NCBI GenBank assembly: GCA_033297075.1
Contig: MU858102.1
Span: forward strand, 62,001 to 126,000
Reading direction: 5' to 3'
Origin: Rhypophila decipiens
Lineage: Eukaryota; Ascomycota; Sordariomycetes; Sordariales; Naviculisporaceae
Length of the DNA: 64,000 nucleotides
The notes below the pieces were generated by a model. It made no database searches. It saw only the letters and a program-made list of their open reading frames with translations, and was not told the origin of the DNA. Below, piece after piece: positions 11,325 to 23,694 of this stretch (the first letter of the stretch is position 1; each line of letters opens with the position of its first letter). The position numbers and the translations under genes are program-made.

Positions 11325-11599
11325 GACTAGCTGGAAGTAATGCTTTAACTGGCTAGAATAAATGCCTTAACTAGCTGGAATAAATGCCTTACCTAGCTCG
11401 AATAAATTCCTTAATAGACTAGAGTAAACTTTAACTACCTCGAATAAACACCTTACCTAACTAGATTATATAACTTAGTTATATGTCTTAAGTTATTAGA
11501 ATAAAGGCCTTGACTGGCTAGAATATACCCCTCAACTAGCTGGAATAAATGCCTTAAATAGCTCGAATAGACCCCTTAGTAGACTGGAGTAAATGCCTC
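11325..11599 (-). repeat. 22-bp degenerate minisatellite, locus 1 (about 12 units)
   Basis: Successive units close to AACTAGCTGGAATAAATGCCTT, period 22 bp, with one truncated unit near 11477. The same repeat (reverse complement) occurs at 14509-14610 and 60956-61143. Units differ by several substitutions, so the array is old. It starts about 35 bp beyond the solo LTR's target duplication. No coding potential. Confidence 0.9.
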
Positions 11600-12045
11600 C
11601 AAGGTAAAGATCACTTTTCTCTTAACAGCCTGACCAGGGCTGTCGAGGGTCTTTTCAGGTCATTTATATGGCCACGTGCCAAGACTCCTTTCAGCCATTG
11701 TTGACGCATGATAAGGGGCTCCACGATGCTGAACGCTGATTGGCGGACAAGCCACTCACAACGAAACGGGGCTGGATTACCGGAGTGATGGCATCAGATC
11801 ACGCAATCGGTGAACCCCTCTCAGAAGGAAAGAGGCACCCGGCCCAAGAGTCATTCGCCATTCACGTCACTGTATTTTCCCAAGACGAGAACCTTCCTCC
11901 TCATCGCTCAACTTTTTCTATCCAGTCGCCGCACTCAAGTCGAGGTGAAAAACATCAAAACTTTACTGCATTCAATGCACACTTCATCTATGCTATTGCC
12001 ATAAACCAATGGTCCCCTGGGTATTCTTTAGCCACTGCTTTGCCT
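11600..12045. other. Intergenic, no gene seen
   Basis: Sequence between the minisatellite and the 3' end of the MFS transporter gene. Open frames here start with non-ATG codons and show no family resemblance. Confidence 0.5.
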
Positions 12046-13942
12046 TCACTTTACCTCACGAGTCATGCTCGATGTCCGATGCGCCCACGAAAATGCGAAA
12101 GCCAGCAAAGCGAACGCGCTCGACGCCGCGAACGAGACCCTCACCGCATGGGCGTACAATCCTCGAACCGCCACTTGTTGTTCAGCCGGGAGGTCATTTA
12201 TGGCCGATACCGACTTCCTCAGTATCTCGATGAGCTAGATGGACGAGATGGTTAGCGGAGCATGATAATATCAGAAGGGCGGGACGACATACTTCAGTGG
12301 CATCCTCTCCCAGAACGGCTGGCAGACCGGTTTTCAGTACATTCTGCACAATGGCGGCAGTCACCGTGACTCCGTAGATGGAACCCAACGATCTCAGCAA
12401 ATACACGGTGGAAGTGGCAACGGCTTGATCTGTGTGTGATTGCCAGGTTAGTTTCTCATCCTTGCTGACGCTGGAATATGATGGCGGAGACCGTACCTGT
12501 GTGATCAAACAAAGACACAAAGCTGAACAAGCAGCTAGGATTCGTGATGCCCAGCCCGAGGTTGGCCGGCACGAGATAGAAGAACTCTTTCCATCGACTT
12601 CCGCTTCTCCCCATGCTCATCGCGAGCAAATTCCCGAGCAACATCAGCGCTGTTCCGATTCGAACGTTGCAACACAAGCGATATCCTCGTTGCATCATCC
12701 AGCCTGCGATCACACCGCCAACTGGTGTGGCAAGAGAAGGAACAATAAGACGAAGCCCTGCTGCCGAAGGGCTGTCTGACCGGACGGCCTGGAAGTAGAG
12801 TGGAATCATGAACATAAAGGCGTACGAAGAAAAGCCAACAAACACGTTGGTGGCTTGTACAGCTATCGGCTGAAACTCGCCAAGCATGCGAAGAGGGATC
12901 ATGGGGATTGCTCTGGTCTTGGCCTCAACGACGGCAAATCCCGCCAGTAGTGCGATGCTGACGAGGACGGTAGAGACCACGGCCTTCGATTCCCAAGCAT
13001 ATTCGTTTCCCCCGCAGGAAAGGCCGACGAGCTGGAAAACGAGTCCGGTGACGAGCAGCAGCGAGCCCGAGACGTCGAGCTTGTTGAGGGCAGACCGGAA
13101 GCGGCTTTTGGGATCAAGCTCCATGATGGTATGCTCTGGATTCTCCAGAACAATCCAACCTGTCACCAGCGCCAAGATGGACACAGGTACTTGCAAGCCG
13201 AAGCACCAGCGCCAATTCATCCTCTCCAAGAGAATTCCCCCAATTCCAGAGCCTAGAACCGCGCCGAAGCCAACCAGAATGTTTTGCATGGCCTGGTACA
13301 TACCCCGCTGGCGGAACGGGATAAGGTCAGAGTTAATGACGGTGGCCATTGTTATCAGACCGCCTCCTCCGAATCCAGTCAGTCCCCGCATGAACACCAA
13401 CGTCCACATGTCATGCGCGACCGAGCAGCCGAGACAACCAGCCATGAAGGTCAAGGTGGATATGAAGAAGCATATCCTTCTGCCAAACATGTCGGAGAAT
13501 CTGATCCACGTGTGTCAGAAGATAGGTCTTTGAAGCTGCATTTTAGGACTTCTCCTCACCTTCCGTAAAGGGGCTGAAAAGCCGTGCTGGTTATGAGGTA
13601 GGAGGTGGTGAGCCATGCCGCCTGATTCGACGCCTTAAGCTCGGAGCTGATGGCCGCGTAAGTCGAAGCCGTGATGGTACTATCGAATCCAGCGAGAAAG
13701 ACATTGGCCCAGAGTGCGCTGTTTGGCAAAGTCAGCTGTCATATCTTCCTGGTTTTTTTCTTCTTCTTCACTTACAGCTCGATGAACCAAAAACTGGCGG
13801 GCCGCTTCCACTCCTCGTCAGAGTCTGGGAAAGTTACGTAGCCCGATCTTTGTGCTTCCAGTAGAGGAGTTATCTCATCGGAGTCGGCAAGTGTCGATAT
13901 TCCGTCGCGACTGTTCTTTCTGTGGGAGTTTGTCCTCACCAT
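12046..13942 (-). CDS. MFS transporter, DHA2-like drug/basic amino-acid antiporter
   Basis: Five exons: 13942-13776, 13718-13560, 13500-12497, 12429-12293 and 12234-12046; 551 aa. All introns (57-67 bp) have canonical ends and restore one frame. The first about 56 residues are hydrophilic and include an acidic dileucine-like DEITPLL. The first membrane span starts at ALWANVFLAGFDSTIT, followed by LTTSYLITSTAFQPLYG and the loop 2-3 signature GRFSDMFGRR. GWIVLENPEH and later spans fit a 14-TM DHA2 protein of the Fnx1/Vba type. Known members move drugs or basic amino acids in exchange for protons at the plasma or vacuolar membrane; the N-terminal dileucine signal would suit vacuolar sorting, but that is inference. 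The substrate is unknown. Confidence 0.9.
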
Positions 13943-14447
13943 GTCGTCTCGCTGGCTGCTCAAAGATGGAAAAAGTTTGACAACAGATCCTCGGCTGATT
14001 TCACCAGCAGTGCGTAAGTCTTGTAAGTCGTACCCTCTCGGCCTCTCCTTTTGCTTGATAATACCGAGTGGCAATTTTCTCTTCAGATGGATGGTGGTGT
14101 TGTGCTTGAGGGGGCTCGCCCCCTGTCGTCTCTGTCTCTTTCGGCTGTGATCTTGCCCCTCACCCAACCACTCTGGGCGGCTGTATTTGGTCAACAACCC
14201 CCTTGAATGACCCGATCCTGCTGCTAACGTAGCAACCTATGCACAAGATATGCCGTCTTCAAGGATTCGTATTCTGCTTTTCTCTCTTGTCTTCAAATTG
14301 CGCACCCGATACCGGATGATGCGTTGGGGTTCGAAAAACCGATGAGAAAAGTTTAACTCTGGCTTGCTGACAAGCTTTGGGATACGGATATCGTCCCCGC
14401 TTTCTCGTTTTCTTTATCGTCTCTATCAGGAACAGATTGTTTCCTTC

Positions 14448-14654
14448 ACGACCGCTAGAACCACCCTCTTCCTGGCAGGCTAAAACCACTGTCTGGCCTT
14501 CAATCTATTTTTCGAACCAGTTAGGGCATTTATTTGAACTGGTTAAAGTATTTATTCGAGTTAGTCAAGGTATTTATTCAAGCTAGTTAAGGTATTTATT
14601 CGAGCTACCCAAGACAGTGGTTTTAGCCAGGGAGACGATGGTTCTAGCGGTCGT
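14448..14654. mobile_element. 207-bp MITE-like element with inverted repeats framing the 22-bp minisatellite
   Basis: The left end ACGACCGCTAGAACCA...CTAAAACCACTGTC (14448-14491) is matched in reverse complement by the right end (14614-14654), with a few mismatches and a 3-nt length difference: roughly 41-44 bp terminal inverted repeats. The interior is mostly the 22-bp minisatellite. No clear target-site duplication is visible beyond one or two bases, and no coding frame, so transposition is inferred from structure alone. A large hairpin or palindrome of other origin is the alternative. Confidence 0.65.
14509..14610 (+). repeat. 22-bp minisatellite, locus 2
   Basis: Four full units (14523, 14545, 14567, 14589) close to AAGGTATTTATTCGAGCTAGTT after a partial unit; reverse complement of the 11325 array. 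It lies wholly inside the inverted-repeat element at 14448-14654. Confidence 0.9.
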
Positions 14655-16110
14655 TCTGCACCTGCCTGCATGCAAGATCACACATGATACCATGGGTGGG
14701 TCGTTTGGCTTGGAGGTTGAGTTTCCTCCTCGCGGTTAATCTTCTTCTGCTTCTCTCTTCGGGGCAAGCTGCTCGTCGAAAATTGGGTTTGCAGCTTGTT
14801 CGATAAGGTTCCCCAACATCCGCTTGGCAACCCGAAGCTTGGGAGGCATGTCATCGTCCAGCTTGATACTACTCAGCTTTGTCTTCCTTACATCTTCACA
14901 TCTTCAACGCTCTTCGTTGCCACTGCTCAGTGTCACCATCGTCGGCTGCTCAGTACGTCGGATACATCCGTAAAGTGAGCATGTTTCTCACGTGCCCGTC
15001 GTACCTTATCAATCCGTCTCATCCGCTCCCCCTCATTTTGGCTAGCTGCCGGGCGGTCATGGGCTCTAGACTTCACTGGTCTGGGCCACTAATGCACAGG
15101 CCGTTACGTCGAGATGCACAGTGACAATGCATAAAACCCTCCTTGCCTCCAGCCCTCCCGCTTTTTTCACGCGTGCCACCACACACTGGTCCAGTTGAAA
15201 ATCTCAGTTTGACATGAGATCGGACGCATGCAAGCAACTGAAGTGGTGTTGCGGCTCACTGGTGGTTACTTCCCGGCCCGCCCCTTGCTCGCCAATAGCC
15301 GAAATGCCACACCCTTTGACAGTCATTCTGGGGAAGTCATCACGGGTGAGGTCTAGGTCGCGGACAAGGTCTTTCTGTTAGGTAAAAAGTAAGCACGTGG
15401 AGTGGAGGCTTCATGAAGGGCAATAGAGTTATTACGAAATGATAACCTCACGGTTTGTTCTTCGCGTTTACCCAGCCAGTGATATTGGAGCTTAGACAAT
15501 ATTCTCTAATTAGTGTATGCGAGGAAGGCAACTTTCTCCGGTGGTTCCCAGCTACCCCAGACTGACCGGCTTCCTCAATGGGGCTTCCCTGGCCGTTGTG
15601 TTGTTTTGGGTTACATATCCGCAGTCTAGACCGTCACATATGGCAGGTTCAGTGAGGCTTGAAGGGTAAAAGTGAGGCTCATCTAGCTGCATGGGGTGTC
15701 AAACGTGGGGGACACCCGTCCGGACTCGGTTCAGCTCTTCGAACTTCATTTTTCAGACGATAGGACATGCTGGGATGTGGACTTTATCCACGGATGGACA
15801 ATTTGATCACATCTCTTGATTCAACCCTCGTTCCATTTCCCATATCTCTGGTCGGCATGAAGCCTGCTTGTATACTTGTAACTATCTATATATCTCTTTT
15901 CTTCGTCAACTGATTAACGTACCTACACCATTCCATCCTATTCGATTTCTCCCATTGCCGTACTCTCTAGCAATACTTTCACAATCGACGTCCAATCTTG
16001 AATCTTCCCATCTCTCTTCCAATCACCAGCCAAATACAACAATCATGAAGCCGTGAGTCTCTGCCTACTCGTGACAGTAGATCAATGAATTCGAGGCCAA
16101 GTCCCTCCTA
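14655..16110. other. Intergenic, no gene seen
   Basis: About 1.45 kb between the inverted-repeat element and the 3' end of the amino-acid permease gene. No frame with family resemblance or a convincing exon was found. The stretch 13943-14447 upstream of the MFS gene is likewise empty and should contain its promoter. Confidence 0.5.
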
Positions 16111-18755
16111 CTACTTCTCAGAATCCCCATTCCCAGCTGAAACAGAAGCGGAAAGGCCTCCCTTTTCCTTGTCCTGCTGATCATCAGACGAACGATTGTC
16201 CACGCCAATGTGTGTCGTGCGGTCGAGCGGACGACCAACAGCATCATGCTTGGAATCCCATTCCGCCAGCTCTTGGACAGGGATCTTGAGCAGCTGGTGA
16301 CTTTGCGCGCCGTCTTCAAAGAACAAGACCTGCTGACGGAGGCGATATCCTCTTAGGCGCGGGATGACGTACACCCAGAGGATGTAATAGATTCCGCAGC
16401 CGAGGATGCTTTATCACATATTTGTTAGCATATGGCTAGGGAAAGGAGCAGGAGGGGAGGAGTGAGTGAAAGGAAGTGGAGTACTCACATGCCAATACCG
16501 GTTACTGCGTAAGTGGCGTACCAGAACGATACGTCGCCTGCGTATTGCCCGCCTGCGGGGGGATACCATGGCATTACGATGAGATCTGATATTGGCGGAT
16601 TGTCAGCTTGGTCACATCACCTGCCTGCATGGTACAATGAACGGGGATACCGGTGCTTTGAAAGCCAGCTCGAACGAAGGCGGAGCCAATTTCGACAGAG
16701 AATCTGGAGTTGCTGAGAACGATTTTGACTTACAGGTATTAACCAAAATATTAAAAACAGCGAGGGCATCCCAGGCTCGGAAATCTGGTCTCGGCAGGTT
16801 GAGACGCTTGCGCCTGTAGCGTACCACGTAAACACCAATCCCCATGAGCAGATTAAAGAACTTTCACGGGAGAACAAGATATGTTAGTATGCATACACGA
16901 GCGAGCATGTGTTGAGAGAGCCGTGATACAACTTACAGCATTGGGAAAGACTTGAAGACTGGTGATAAAGTTAAAGGCATCTCCTGCGGGAGGTGCAATG
17001 ATCATTATGACTGTCAGAGACCACTGGATATACAGAGCAGCGAGGAATAATTAGCAGAGCATCACCAACGGTTCGCAGAGGAGGCGGTCCCGACGTACCT
17101 TGACCAAGTACGGGCCCAAAGGTGTATGAAACGGCCGTGTAGATGCCCAAAACCGAGGGAACGGCAAAACGCCTTGTCTGTCATGTGAAGAGAGTGAGTC
17201 AGTAGGGCTTCAAAGCTGGTGGCCTTTCAGCCTCAAAAGGGGGCACCTCTTTGTGCTCGGGACACCGGACTTGAAGAAGGGCGAAGAAAAACAAAAGATA
17301 AAATGGAATCAACATACCGGCCACACTCCCTTATAACCCTACTAACACCAAGCAAAACAGCAACCAAATTCCCAAACGAACTCAGCGCAACCAAGAAATT
17401 GAGCCCCCTCACAGACCCCGTATCCCCAAAAACGTTGACAAAGAAATGACTGGCAGCCGTTAGTTTTGCCTCGGCAAGTTTCTCCTTTGGAACAGCTGCG
17501 AAAAATGCCACATTCGCAAATATGTACAGCAGCGTTACTATAAATAACGACAAGAAGGCATTTCGCTTTAGCTGCTTGACTGGATTCTTTACTTCGGCCA
17601 CGACGTTGAATGCTTGTTCGAAGCCCGCGTAAGAGAAGATGATGCGATAGAGCGCGTTTGTTAGGCCGTAAGCAGTTGCTCCTTCGGGTGTGAGGCTTTG
17701 AAAAGCGTTTCTAAAGTTAGAGTGTGGATCCGGAATTCGTGAGGCTGGAATATTGCCGCCTAGGACGACTAGACCGGTCAAGGCGATGAATGTCAGGGTG
17801 ATGAGTTTGATGATGCCGATGGAGTTGGATACGTAGTAGGAGAATTTGGTGTGGAAGATGACGACTTGGGACATTGTTAGCAAAGAGATGGTGGGATAAA
17901 AGCGGTGATTCTGGGAGCCAAGCTTACAAAGGACGGCGACGGTGTACCCTGCTACTGCAACACCTCGGAGTTCCCAGGGGGTTGGTTCATGGCCGTTGAT
18001 GCGGAACAGGTAGTTGGCGAGGACTTCAATTGTCAGACAAGGGGACATTGTTAGTGTCTGTCTAGAGATATGGAGTCATGAGGAAGGCTTACCTAGTGCG
18101 TTGCCAGACGAGAAGGACAGCACAACAGTCTGAAAGGCAAAGGCCGTCGGGAAGAGCCACTTGGGTCGAGGGTATGCCTGGGGTCGTGCAGTGGAGAGTA
18201 AGCACATGGAGCTTCGTGCTCTGATTTAGGGGTAGAGATATGTGAAAGGCAGCTACGCACCTGCTCAAGGTAGGCAACCTCTCCACCAGACCGGTTGGGG
18301 AAATAAGCAGCAAATTCCAGATAGACGGCCAACTTGGAGAGAGAAGTAAAGAAACCAAGCGTCCAAAAAATCATGGCCAGCCCAACTGAGCCGGTACCAG
18401 CTAGGATGGCAGAGGCTGTTTTGTGTTAGCCGACCAGCTTCGCACATCACTCATCAAGTGAGCATGCAATGAGACAGATAGACATACGTGTAGAGTACAC
18501 CCCGGTACCAATCATGGTGCTGATATTGAGAAAGATGATGGTCACCGGGCCAACCTCGTAGCCCAGGGGCGAGTCACGCTCGACAGGGGCACCCGAAGCC
18601 TCTTGATAAGACGGCTTGGAGTCATTGCCGCCCTTCTCAAGCGTGTACCGCAGGCTACCGTCCGAGAGGACACCGGCGTCGGGGGTGGCAGTGTCATCGT
18701 TGACGGCCTCATCGTCTTCGCGGTTGCGGAACGGTCGACGCCAATTGAAAGGCAT
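16111..18755 (-). CDS. APC-superfamily amino-acid permease (LAT/Mup1-like)
   Basis: Ten exons: 18755-18488, 18415-18261, 18177-18093, 18023-17928, 17864-17318, 17177-17099, 17023-16937, 16860-16734, 16585-16489 and 16408-16111; 612 aa. Introns range from 63 to 148 bp; the one at 17865-17927 is a multiple of three and open, so it can be missed. The ATG at 18755 is the first in frame. After a hydrophilic N-terminus, TM1 carries the substrate-site signature (MIGTGVYSTPSAILAGTGS); YAGFEQAFNVVAEVKNP is the conserved mid-region and SRVIRECGRQGVLPFPRF the loop before the last helices. Fungal relatives of the Mup1/LAT group import methionine and other neutral amino acids at the plasma membrane. The hydrophilic C-terminal tail (last about 70 aa) is Ser/Asp-rich. 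Substrate is inferred only to family level. Confidence 0.92.
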
Positions 18756-20946
18756 GTTTGTGGTGTATAGACTCGACACGTTTGGCGTTGTTCTGTTTGT
18801 GCCCGGATGATGTTAGTCCCGTCATTGACGTTGGTATACGGTTGGGACCGTTGGGAGAAGTAGACGGCAAGGGGAGCACAGAAGGGTTACACTCGGTCAT
18901 GTTTGTGTCTGTGTCTTGAATGTCGAACATGGGACGATGTGTCTTACAGTCTGTGATCCTCAATACTGTACATGTACCCTGTAGCAACAGCACGAGCGAC
19001 AGTTTATCCCGCAGGTGAACAGGTAGTACCGGTAAGCACGAATGACGTGGTGTAGGATTTCTCAGGGTAAATAAACAATGGAGTTGAGGAGCATCCAGTT
19101 GGTGTGGAGAACCACGGATGGGAAGTAGATGGTAATGCCGGGTGCTGATAACCTGGGTACCGGAGAGTATATATCCAGATTGTAACTGGGGACATCTTCG
19201 CCTTCCCAGATGTCAGGGTTCATATATCTTGCACCTCGTTGACTACTTACGGTCTACCTTCCCCCAAAGGAGATCCAACCACGAGCACGCGAGAATGCAA
19301 TGGAATGCGCCATCAACTATGATATCCTGAGATCACGTTGGAAAATAGACCAGGGGCAAAAGCATGTTCTTTCGGGGCATCGAGCTGCTATCACGTAAAA
19401 GATGGCTCCGAGACGCCGGATTCAGGTATTTGTTCGCAGTCTCGAGCAGGGATAGCTGAGATGAAGGTCGATTTTCTTGACCCCCACCCTCTAAATGATA
19501 CTGAACAACTTTCCATCTGCCCTCTTGTAGTGAGCATAACACACGGACCTTTTTGTGGTATGCCCATACAAATGGCAAGTCACTGTGTATTGTCATTCGG
19601 CCGATATCAAGATCGTAGTCAGGACCTGGCATATAATACTGCCTATCTTCCAGATTGGAGGTTGGAGGTTGATATCTAGATCAAGATATGGTCTTTTCCA
19701 TAATCTCTGTTTCTTTGGTAGACCTCGAAGGCAGTGAAATGCCGGCTCTTGGGTGCAATGTCCATTGTTACATCCTATCTGTCCTACCTGCCGGCATGGG
19801 AAGGTGTCGACGTGGTGGTTGGTTACATGTGTGCTTGCAGAATACCGGCAATGTATAACGCCATCGCAACTCACGCCGCACAGAGGCCAGTTGTTGGGCA
19901 AATGCGGGTTGATATCACGGCCCCAAATTGTACCCTTCCATGGGGGAAACCATATATCGTTTCTTTCCTGCGTCGATCTTTTCATTCTTCCTTTCGATAC
20001 CAATGATCATGGCATGGTTGGTGTGACTTTTGACATGGTACTGTTTCTTCTCGGTCTGTTCACAATGGGATATTCCGGGGACATCGCCTTAGGCTTTGAT
20101 ATCTGGGAAATAAAGTTCAACGACATAGGAGAGCCCGTTTACCTCTGGGATATACACATTGATGAGATCAGTATTTGTTTTGTGACTCTTAGGCTGAAAA
20201 GCACAATGCCAGCCTGGTTGCTGCATGAGTCTATACCTACTTTGAGTCTTGGACCGAAGGAGAGCCCCTGTATTCCCCGGCCTGTTTATGCTGCGAGCAC
20301 CCAGTGGTCTGGGAGCCGTATCCAGTATTCCATTGACAAAGCTTAATACACCTGCGAGATGTCCAATAATGATGAAATCACCTTGCTTCATTGTCATATT
20401 AAATCACGCCCAGCAGTTGTTGTGTTGTCGTCGGCATCACGGCACCTCGGCGTTCGGTGGCTTGGTTCGGCGATTACCCCGTCTGGGACACCTTGAAGTT
20501 CCGGTGTTGGTCTGCTCTTGGGCCAAGGTCAGGATCACGAATTCAAGGCCGGCGATGAGTTGCTATTGTGGCTGGATTGCTTCAGTTTGCTTTTCATGCC
20601 AATGGGCCTGCAATTTGCTCCTTTCTACTGTGATTCGCTACATGACGTTTCGTCCCTGCGATCAGTCTCGCTTCTGAGCTGGTTACTGGGGTATTTGCTG
20701 GGTGATCCGCAGAACAGACACAGAACAGACGCAGAACAGACGAATCTTTATTGGATGTTATTCAAGTCGAGGTTCACCTCCAAGTGATGATGGAGGAATT
20801 TTAGACATGAGCATCATTCGACTCCACAATGATCCCGAATAATTGGACGCGTGGGGGTTACAATTTGCATTCAGATTGAAACATCTGCACTAAACTCAGG
20901 TGTATGTATGTACTTCTGGCATCGGACTCCCCAGAGAGCTAGGAGC
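18756..20946. other. Intergenic, no gene seen
   Basis: 2.2 kb between the permease start and the dioxygenase stop codon. The longest open frame (about 19753-20346, plus) starts with GTG and resembles nothing I know. A small 11-bp repeat (AGAACAGACRC, three units) lies at about 20710-20741. Confidence 0.45.
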
Positions 20947-22327
20947 TTATTCCAACGGTGTACCATTCGGTTTGTCCTCCCCCTTGCTAGCAGTGCGGAT
21001 CCTCGGCTCGAGAGGAAAGACAGACTTCTCCGCGGTCACGTCCTTGTACACACGATCCCATCGATCTTGCAGCGCTTCGGGCGTGTTCCATGCATTTTCT
21101 TCATCCCGAAGCCAGAGTCGAACTAGGTGTCGTCTTGCATTTCACCATGTCAGTGCCTAGACTCTCTCGTGACCAGGGAAGTACGAAGGGGCCACGGTAC
21201 TTACTGCTTCTCCTCCGAGTCCCTGAAACCCGCCCGCGCATGGAATATGCTGAGATTGTTGGCATACTGAATATCGCCCTGATGAAAATCTAGAGATACA
21301 GCGTACTTCTCGGCGGTGTAGTGCAGGGCGTCCAGTGCCTCGGCCTGGGCCTCGGTTATAGGCGGAATGTCTGACGAACGAGGAAGGCCCCAGTATCCAG
21401 TGAAGCTTCGACGTGCATACTGGATGATGAGCCGTTCCGGGGCCGAACCCGTCGCGGGCTGGTGGTAGAGCAGTGGCCGTAGGGTGAATGGTTTCAGGCC
21501 TTTACCGAACCTTCAAAAACCAAATGTCGTCAATCCTGATGGCCAATAAAGTCATACAGAGTAAAAGGCCATACTCACTCGTCAAAGGCCCATGGCTCGG
21601 CCAGCGTTCTGATGAGATCCGGTCTGGTAGCTGCCAGCTCATTGTAGACTTTCCAACTGCTCGACAGATAGCTCTGGCCTCCCTCGGCAGACTCTCCCAG
21701 AGCAAAGAGTGCGATTACATCGCCAATGTCGGTATGGAAGACTTGTTTCTCTGCGGTATAAGCCGGTGCACCGATATTGCTCGCATCGACTTTGGCGGTG
21801 AGGTCCTTGATATGGGCCAAGACAACATCTGCTGGCTTTCCATCGTGCTGGTGGTCTTGCCGCCCTCGAATCGGCGCCACGTGGGAGGATATTCCCGCGT
21901 AGATGATGATGTTCTCCTCTCGAGTATATTTGGTCACTGGCACGCCGCGAATTACCTTGAATCCATGGCCGTTGTGGATTTCTGTGGATATGTCGCGGAG
22001 TGTGTTGTGCAGCTTTGGGAGCGGAAAGGTTTCCTGGTTGACAAATCCCAGCGACTTGCCCAACCGCTTGAAGTATTGCAGCGCCGAGTCCACTTCTTTT
22101 AGGTCCTCGGGCGTCAGATGATAGTTCCAGTCGTACTCTTCCGACAGAGTATTCCCATCCCAGGCCAGGCCAGAGTCCAGCCTTGAGGGAAGTCCGAGTG
22201 GAAGGGTCGTCTCGAGTTTTTCGTTTTCTCGTCTGAACTTAACTCTGGCAAGATACTTGCTATGATCTGGGGTGTATGAAATGTCCGGTTGGCCAGCAGG
22301 ACCACTCGGAATAATAGATACGGCCAT
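20947..22327 (-). CDS. TauD/TfdA-family Fe(II)/2-oxoglutarate dioxygenase
   Basis: Exons 22327-21579, 21510-21205 and 21133-20947 (introns 68 and 71 bp); 413 aa. The metal-binding facial triad is visible: His198 and Asp200 in VFHTDIGD and the distal His340 in SIFHARAGF; Arg357 in RHLVRLWLRDEE is the expected 2-oxoglutarate carboxylate ligand. Length and C-terminal pattern match the fungal TauD-like group (about 370-420 aa). Characterised relatives release sulfite from taurine and other sulfonates or hydroxylate small acids; many fungal members are uncharacterised. It lies on the same strand as the amino-acid permease, 2.2 kb away. Sulfonate use is therefore possible but unproven. No signal peptide, so probably cytosolic. 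Confidence 0.9.
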
Positions 22328-22807
22328 AGTTCGGTTCCTAATCCTGCAGATGTTTGTATGGCCAAGTATTCTCGAGTTTAAAAGGGACTTGGGTGAATGC
22401 AGAGTACGATGCTTATATCTGTAAAGTCATATGAAGGAGGAACAGGCTCTAACCTATTACTCAAGATGCTTCCCATCTCACGCCATGTCCATGGTACATA
22501 TAATAAGCATCGCAGTCATCCGGTTGGTACCTTACCGCCAGTGCGGGGAAGATGTGTCCCATACCCGACAGTAGAGGTACAGAGGCCGTTGTGGTCGGTC
22601 GATGTCGTGGTCTTTGTGAATGTCGTCATTCTCGTGTACGATACGCAATCATTGTTTAGCGATGCTGTGATTTTGGCTCGACTTTTGCTGCCTAACCCCT
22701 CTAAAAGCCAAGGTAGTCAAAGGAAGCATTTGTACAATACGCATAAGGATTGGATGACGGGAGTGCTTTATGAGAAAAGAAAAACTTCAAAAAGACAGTT
22801 TTAAGAC
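22328..22807. other. Intergenic between dioxygenase promoter and tRNA-Glu
   Basis: No gene seen; the upstream region of the minus-strand dioxygenase. The region on the other side of the tRNA, 22899-23694, likewise holds no gene and serves as upstream sequence of the plus-strand membrane-protein gene. Confidence 0.5.
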
Positions 22808-22898
22808 TCGGATACCGGGAGTCGAACCCGGGGCTGTTGAGAGAACAGACACTTCTGAGAAGTGAGAGTCAACGATGTTACCGCTACACCATACCCGA
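22808..22898 (-). tRNA. tRNA-Glu(CTC) with intron
   Basis: Reverse complement folds as a tRNA: acceptor TCGGGTA with TATCCGA, D-arm TGGTGTAGCGGTAACAT and T-arm CCGGGTTCGACTCCCGG. The anticodon stem GTTGA/TCAAC encloses CTCTCA, then about 21 extra nucleotides, then C; placing the insert after position 37, as in nuclear tRNA introns, gives anticodon CTC. The D-arm and loop match other fungal tRNA-Glu genes. Confidence 0.9.
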
Positions 22899-23694
22899 TT
22901 AAGCCGGGAATGGCTTCCGATTTGTTGAGTGCTGGTGTCAGGCACAGAACCGTTGTTCAGATGAAACCTGAAATCTGGTACGGTCTTGGCGTTAATCTTG
23001 CGGGGTCAAATTTGATCAAAGTTGATGCCTCAGGTTCTCTTCTGACGACGGGTTAGGGGTACTAGTGCAGAGTCCCGTCACCCCCGTGACGCTGCCCGGA
23101 ATTGACCGAGCCGGACAACTCCACATCTCGGCCTCCGGCCGGGAGTGCCACAAGCCCACAACGTGTAGAAAGTGACCCGGCGTGCCCGGCACCGATGATC
23201 ATCTGATGGTCTTTACCTCCAACATGTTTGTTTTCAGATTTGACCAACAGCAGCGACAAAGAGGCCATCGTGAGATGTCGCGCTGGTTCCACGGTCTCGC
23301 CAGATAAGCCTGTCAGCATTCCTTATCTTTCACCGTTTTTGTGGCTGTGCTAACCCAACTGCAATTCTCCGTCGGCGTCCCAAAGTGCGGTTTGCTTGCC
23401 CGGATGGGCCAAGTCCGACTGGGACGAGCAAAGCAAACTATTGGCTCAAGTCCTAGTCCATTGCGGCTGAGGTCTGGTTCCGTCCAAAGGATGCCAACCT
23501 CAAAATGACCAACCTCAATCTCACTCACCGTTGCATCTTTGTTCTTCCCTGTGTCATAAGTTTGGCGGCCTCTTGTACCTACCTCTCTCGCCAAAGTCAG
23601 AGTTCATGCTTCTACTTCCTACATCGAATGCAGAAATCCAGCTACTTCTCCAGACATCTAATCGAGCAACGACTCCCGGCGAACACAATACTCC

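Noticed and set aside
19753..20346. 197-codon plus-strand frame between permease and dioxygenase
   Set aside because: Opens with GTG, has biased composition and shows no domain; no splice structure suggests a gene.
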